Below the pieces are notes generated by a model. The model saw nothing but the letters and a program-made list of their open reading frames with translations, did no database searches and was not told the DNA's origin. Position numbers and translations under genes: made by a program. This document shows positions 33,693 to 35,758 of a DNA stretch of 35,758 bases, piece by piece. The DNA comes from Bryobacterales bacterium (GTDB lineage Bacteria; Acidobacteriota; Terriglobia; Bryobacterales; UBA6623): assembly GCA_026713545.1 (NCBI GenBank), contig JAPOOG010000104.1, forward strand, positions 1 to 35,758, written 5' to 3'. The stretch's first letter is position 1; each line of letters begins with the position of its first letter.

Positions 33693-34420
33693 GAGGGTCT
33701 CCTCCACTGAACCGACAGATCATCCTTCGGTTGGAAACCGAGGATGCGTTTCGTCTTTTCGTTGTTGAATTTGCCGTGGGGCATGTCTCCGAAGCAGCAG
33801 AAAACCTCGCACTTCGAAGGCAGGTCCTCGAGATCGATCGCCAGGCCCAGTCGGAAGATCTCGCCGGCGTCGGCCCAGGAGATCTGGAACGGAGCACCGC
33901 CCGAGCCCGGCTTGAGCATGGCCGGATCACGGAAGTTGTAGAAGAGATACTCCTGCACCCAGATGTCGTGATGTTCGGTGAAAAGGCGGCAAATTTCCTG
34001 TCCCAGGGACTTCGATTGCGCATAGAGATTGATGCCCGACTGCGACGGGACATCCGGCCGGATATCGAAATCGAACCCTTCGTAAGGCGGCCCGGTGATG
34101 GTGAAATGCGGCCCCGTGTTGATCACGCGCCGGATGTTGTGCTCCACCGCCGCGAGCATCATGTTGTAGCAGCCCATCATGTTCACTCCGAACGCCAGCA
34201 CGCGATGCGGACGCACGACGGAGAGATTGAGGATCGTGTCCATCCCTTCGGCGGCCTGCATGACCTGGTCGAGATTGGTTACGTCGATCTTGCGGTACTC
34301 ATGCGGAGTCTCCGAAGGAGGCGGCTTGATGTCGGTGATGAGCAACTCGTGCTCCCCTTCGAGCGCTTTGACGACGTGCGGGCCGAGATAGCCGTTCGCG
34401 CCGAGGATCAGGGCTTTCAT
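33689..34420 (-). CDS. NAD-dependent epimerase/dehydratase (short-chain extended type)
   Basis: 243 aa from ATG 34420 (AAAGGAGAA upstream). The dinucleotide motif 'ILGANGYLGPHV' (GxxGxxG) is at the N-terminus. The catalytic pair Y133-x3-K137 is in 'NLYAQSKSLGQE'. The C-terminus ends 'GKFNNEKTKRILGFQPK', as in uronate dehydrogenase/UDP-sugar epimerase relatives. It is shorter than UDP-glucose epimerases and near the size of uronate dehydrogenases. The C-terminal four bases overlap the next gene (ATGA). It is 32 bases after the upstream Tat-exported paralogue. Cytoplasmic, with no signal peptide. Confidence 0.86.
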   Translation of the reverse strand: MKALILGANGYLGPHVVKALEGEHELLITDIKPPPSETPHEYRKIDVTNLDQVMQAAEGMDTILNLSVVRPHRVLAFGVNMMGCYNMMLAAVEHNIRRVINTGPHFTITGPPYEGFDFDIRPDVPSQSGINLYAQSKSLGQEICRLFTEHHDIWVQEYLFYNFRDPAMLKPGSGGAPFQISWADAGEIFRLGLAIDLEDLPSKCEVFCCFGDMPHGKFNNEKTKRILGFQPKDDLSVQWRRPS

Positions 34421-34452
34421 CTCGATTCTCCTTTCTGCTCTGTTTTGCCGTC

Positions 34453-35241
34453 TCAGCCGTTGTGGACGGGCTCGTAACCGAGAACGCGGTTGGCGCGCTT
34501 GGAATCGAACCGCGCTTGTGCCGAACCGGACGAAACATGTAGTACCGACCAATGTGCAAGGGTGGAAGGGCTTTCCTCTCCTTGCGCTTCGAGCGCCAGG
34601 CGGACAGCCTGGGCGACATCCTCTTCGGCTACGGCCATCGGATCGCCAGCGACCTCGGAAGCCGGAACCACATTCCCGAGCCGGAGTGTGACGACCGGCA
34701 GCTTGCCGACTCGCGCAAACTCCCGGCAGGTGAATTCGCAGAGATACTTCGCTAGAGAGCGGCCCTTCAGATCCGGGCGGGGACGCCAGGTTTCGTTGAC
34801 GAGAAAGTCCGAATCATAGACCGTCATGATCTCGAGGGTGCTGAGGTAGACCACCTTCCGCACCCCGGAGTTGGCGGCTGCCAGCAGCAGATTATAGGTC
34901 CGCCGCGTGAGGTAATCGATCTGCTCATGCATGTCGTCATCCGCAAGAGGCTCGCCGACATGGACAATCGCGTCGATTCCGGCAACAAGTTGGTCGGTCG
35001 GTTCCTCGTGGTCGAGATCGCATTGGCGAAAAGGGTGCTCGGATTCGATCGTGTTGCGGCTCGTCTGCATGACCTCGTAGCTTCCGCTGAGGTTATCCGC
35101 CAACATGCCGGCCAGAGCGTGTTCGCCCGATGTGATCAACACGCGTCGTATTTCGCCTGAACTGCTGTCAGATGCGGAGCAGGCGGTTGCGCCTGCGGCA
35201 GCCGCCATCGCGCTGTTTCTCAAGAAGGATCTGCGTTGCAT
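34453..35241 (-). CDS. Tat-signal epimerase-fold protein, probably degenerate active site
   Basis: 262 aa. 'RRSFLRNSAMAAAAGATAC' is a twin-Arg leader ending in a lipobox-like A-T-A-C (C21), so a Tat-exported lipoprotein is possible. The rest follows the extended SDR fold: 'RRVLITSGEHALAGMLADNL' replaces the GxxGxxG glycine pattern, and 'RKVVYLSTLEI' plus 'KRANRVLGYEPV' are family blocks. The YxxxK pair is incomplete: K165 in 'GRSLAKYLCEF' is kept, but R161 stands where Tyr is expected. First gene of the cluster (epimerase, enolase-like and propeller genes follow on the same strand). It may bind rather than convert a nucleotide sugar or sugar acid. Confidence 0.78.
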   Translation of the reverse strand: MQRRSFLRNSAMAAAAGATACSASDSSSGEIRRVLITSGEHALAGMLADNLSGSYEVMQTSRNTIESEHPFRQCDLDHEEPTDQLVAGIDAIVHVGEPLADDDMHEQIDYLTRRTYNLLLAAANSGVRKVVYLSTLEIMTVYDSDFLVNETWRPRPDLKGRSLAKYLCEFTCREFARVGKLPVVTLRLGNVVPASEVAGDPMAVAEEDVAQAVRLALEAQGEESPSTLAHWSVLHVSSGSAQARFDSKRANRVLGYEPVHNG

Positions 35242-35721
35242 AAGGATTCACCGCGGCCAGGGAGCTTCGAAAGACATCCCGCCAAGCCAGCCGCGTCAAC
35301 CGAAGTGTACGCCTCCGTCCGGCGCCGCGTCCAGTGGGAAAACAGCAAGCTGCGCACGGACAGCACGTCTATGTAAACGAGAGGCGCTCCTGTATGGGAC
35401 GCCGCGGTGTCCAGTACACAAGCATCCAACAACTTGTTGCGCCACCTTTCGGACATGGCCGTGGCAGCAACCGATATCAACAAACCGTCGGAACACCCTC
35501 CCATCAAGCGGGCCAAGCCGTTGGCGTCGCGAGCGGAAACAGACGCCCTGAAAACCTCGTAACGTCAACACTATTAAGGAGTTGACGGAATACCATGGGG
35601 GACGCCCCCTTGCCCTGGGGGCCGCCGAGCGATTACACTGACACCGTCGAAAGGCGCGGCTCGGGAGGCCCCGTCGAGGGCGTCCGCGTGCCGGCCCGAG
35701 GCGGGGAGGGAAATCCGGTTC
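35242..35721. other. Intergenic region at the right end
   Basis: 480 bases upstream of the sugar-acid cluster. Frames are open on both strands (minus 35296-35745, plus 35334-35585), but their Arg/Gly-rich translations show no domain, so I regard them as chance. Divergent promoters for the cluster and for the possible gene starting at 35722 should lie here. Confidence 0.5.
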
Positions 35722-35758
35722 ATGCCTAAACCTCTGGTATTCCACATAGCCGGCCGCA
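35722..35758 (+). CDS. Possible start of a gene running off the window
   Basis: ATG at 35722, preceded by GGAGGG at 35704-35709. Translation begins MPKPLVFHIAGR and continues past the window edge. Twelve codons are too few to name it. Confidence 0.3.
   Translation, partial: MPKPLVFHIAGR

Noticed and set aside
35296..35745. 149-codon minus-strand frame at the right end
   Set aside because: Arg/Gly-rich with no motif; overlaps the likely divergent promoter region.

Overview
The window looks like a chromosomal piece of a high-GC Gram-negative bacterium. I favour an acidobacterium of the Solibacter/Bryobacter type. The evidence is an acidobacterial-style pilin (GFSLIELLIVIAIILIIAAI), many Tat-exported sugar-acid enzymes, an exported MsrB/MsrA pair and an AtpZ-led F0 operon. 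The assignment is inference from gene style, because there is no rRNA or tRNA in the window.

Layout. 1-73: start of a transposase-like HTH protein (minus strand) cut by the window edge. 589-1806 (-): RND-type periplasmic adaptor with no permease beside it. 2502-4816 (+): Rieske oxygenase, msrB, msrA. 4871-6645 (-): translationally coupled 2-hydroxyacid dehydrogenase and HpcH/HpaI aldolase. 7333-13490 (+): gltB-gltD glutamate synthase, closed by a perfect 10-bp hairpin shared with the convergent mannonate-dehydratase-like gene (13531-14553, -). 14661-15431 (-): cdsA. 22311-23186 (-): uppS. 23471-24767 (+): type IV pilin-like protein and a sugar-1-phosphate nucleotidyltransferase. 24918-27150 (-): F0 part of ATP synthase (atpZ, a subunit-I-like gene, atpB, atpE, atpF). 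27480-30214 (-): Tat-exported D-threonine aldolase/D-serine dehydratase-like enzyme and a RhlE-type DEAD-box helicase. 30592-35241 (-): sugar-acid cluster of two NAD-epimerase-like proteins, an enolase-superfamily protein and a propeller glycosidase-like protein.

The most notable region is 15432-22310. uppS and cdsA are commonly neighbours (uppS then cdsA, same strand). Here they keep that order and strand but are separated by about 6.9 kb of foreign-looking DNA. It carries decayed mobile-element genes: a tyrosine-integrase fragment, an IS3-type transposase wreck, a Tn3-type transposase stub, and a serine-recombinase fragment whose similarity starts within a few bases of the uppS stop codon. 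Its three apparently intact genes are a membrane-anchored alkaline-phosphatase-superfamily (LtaS/sulfatase-like) enzyme, a small membrane protein with a YLDPGSGS motif, and a NoeA-like SAM methyltransferase. I infer that these form a cell-surface modification module brought in by mobile elements.

Functionally the rest combines nitrogen assimilation (GltBD), lipid and envelope precursor synthesis (UppS, CdsA), energy conservation (F0), periplasmic protein repair (MsrA/MsrB), and uronate or sugar-acid breakdown, much of it exported by Tat. No CRISPR array, rRNA, tRNA or recognisable riboswitch was seen.
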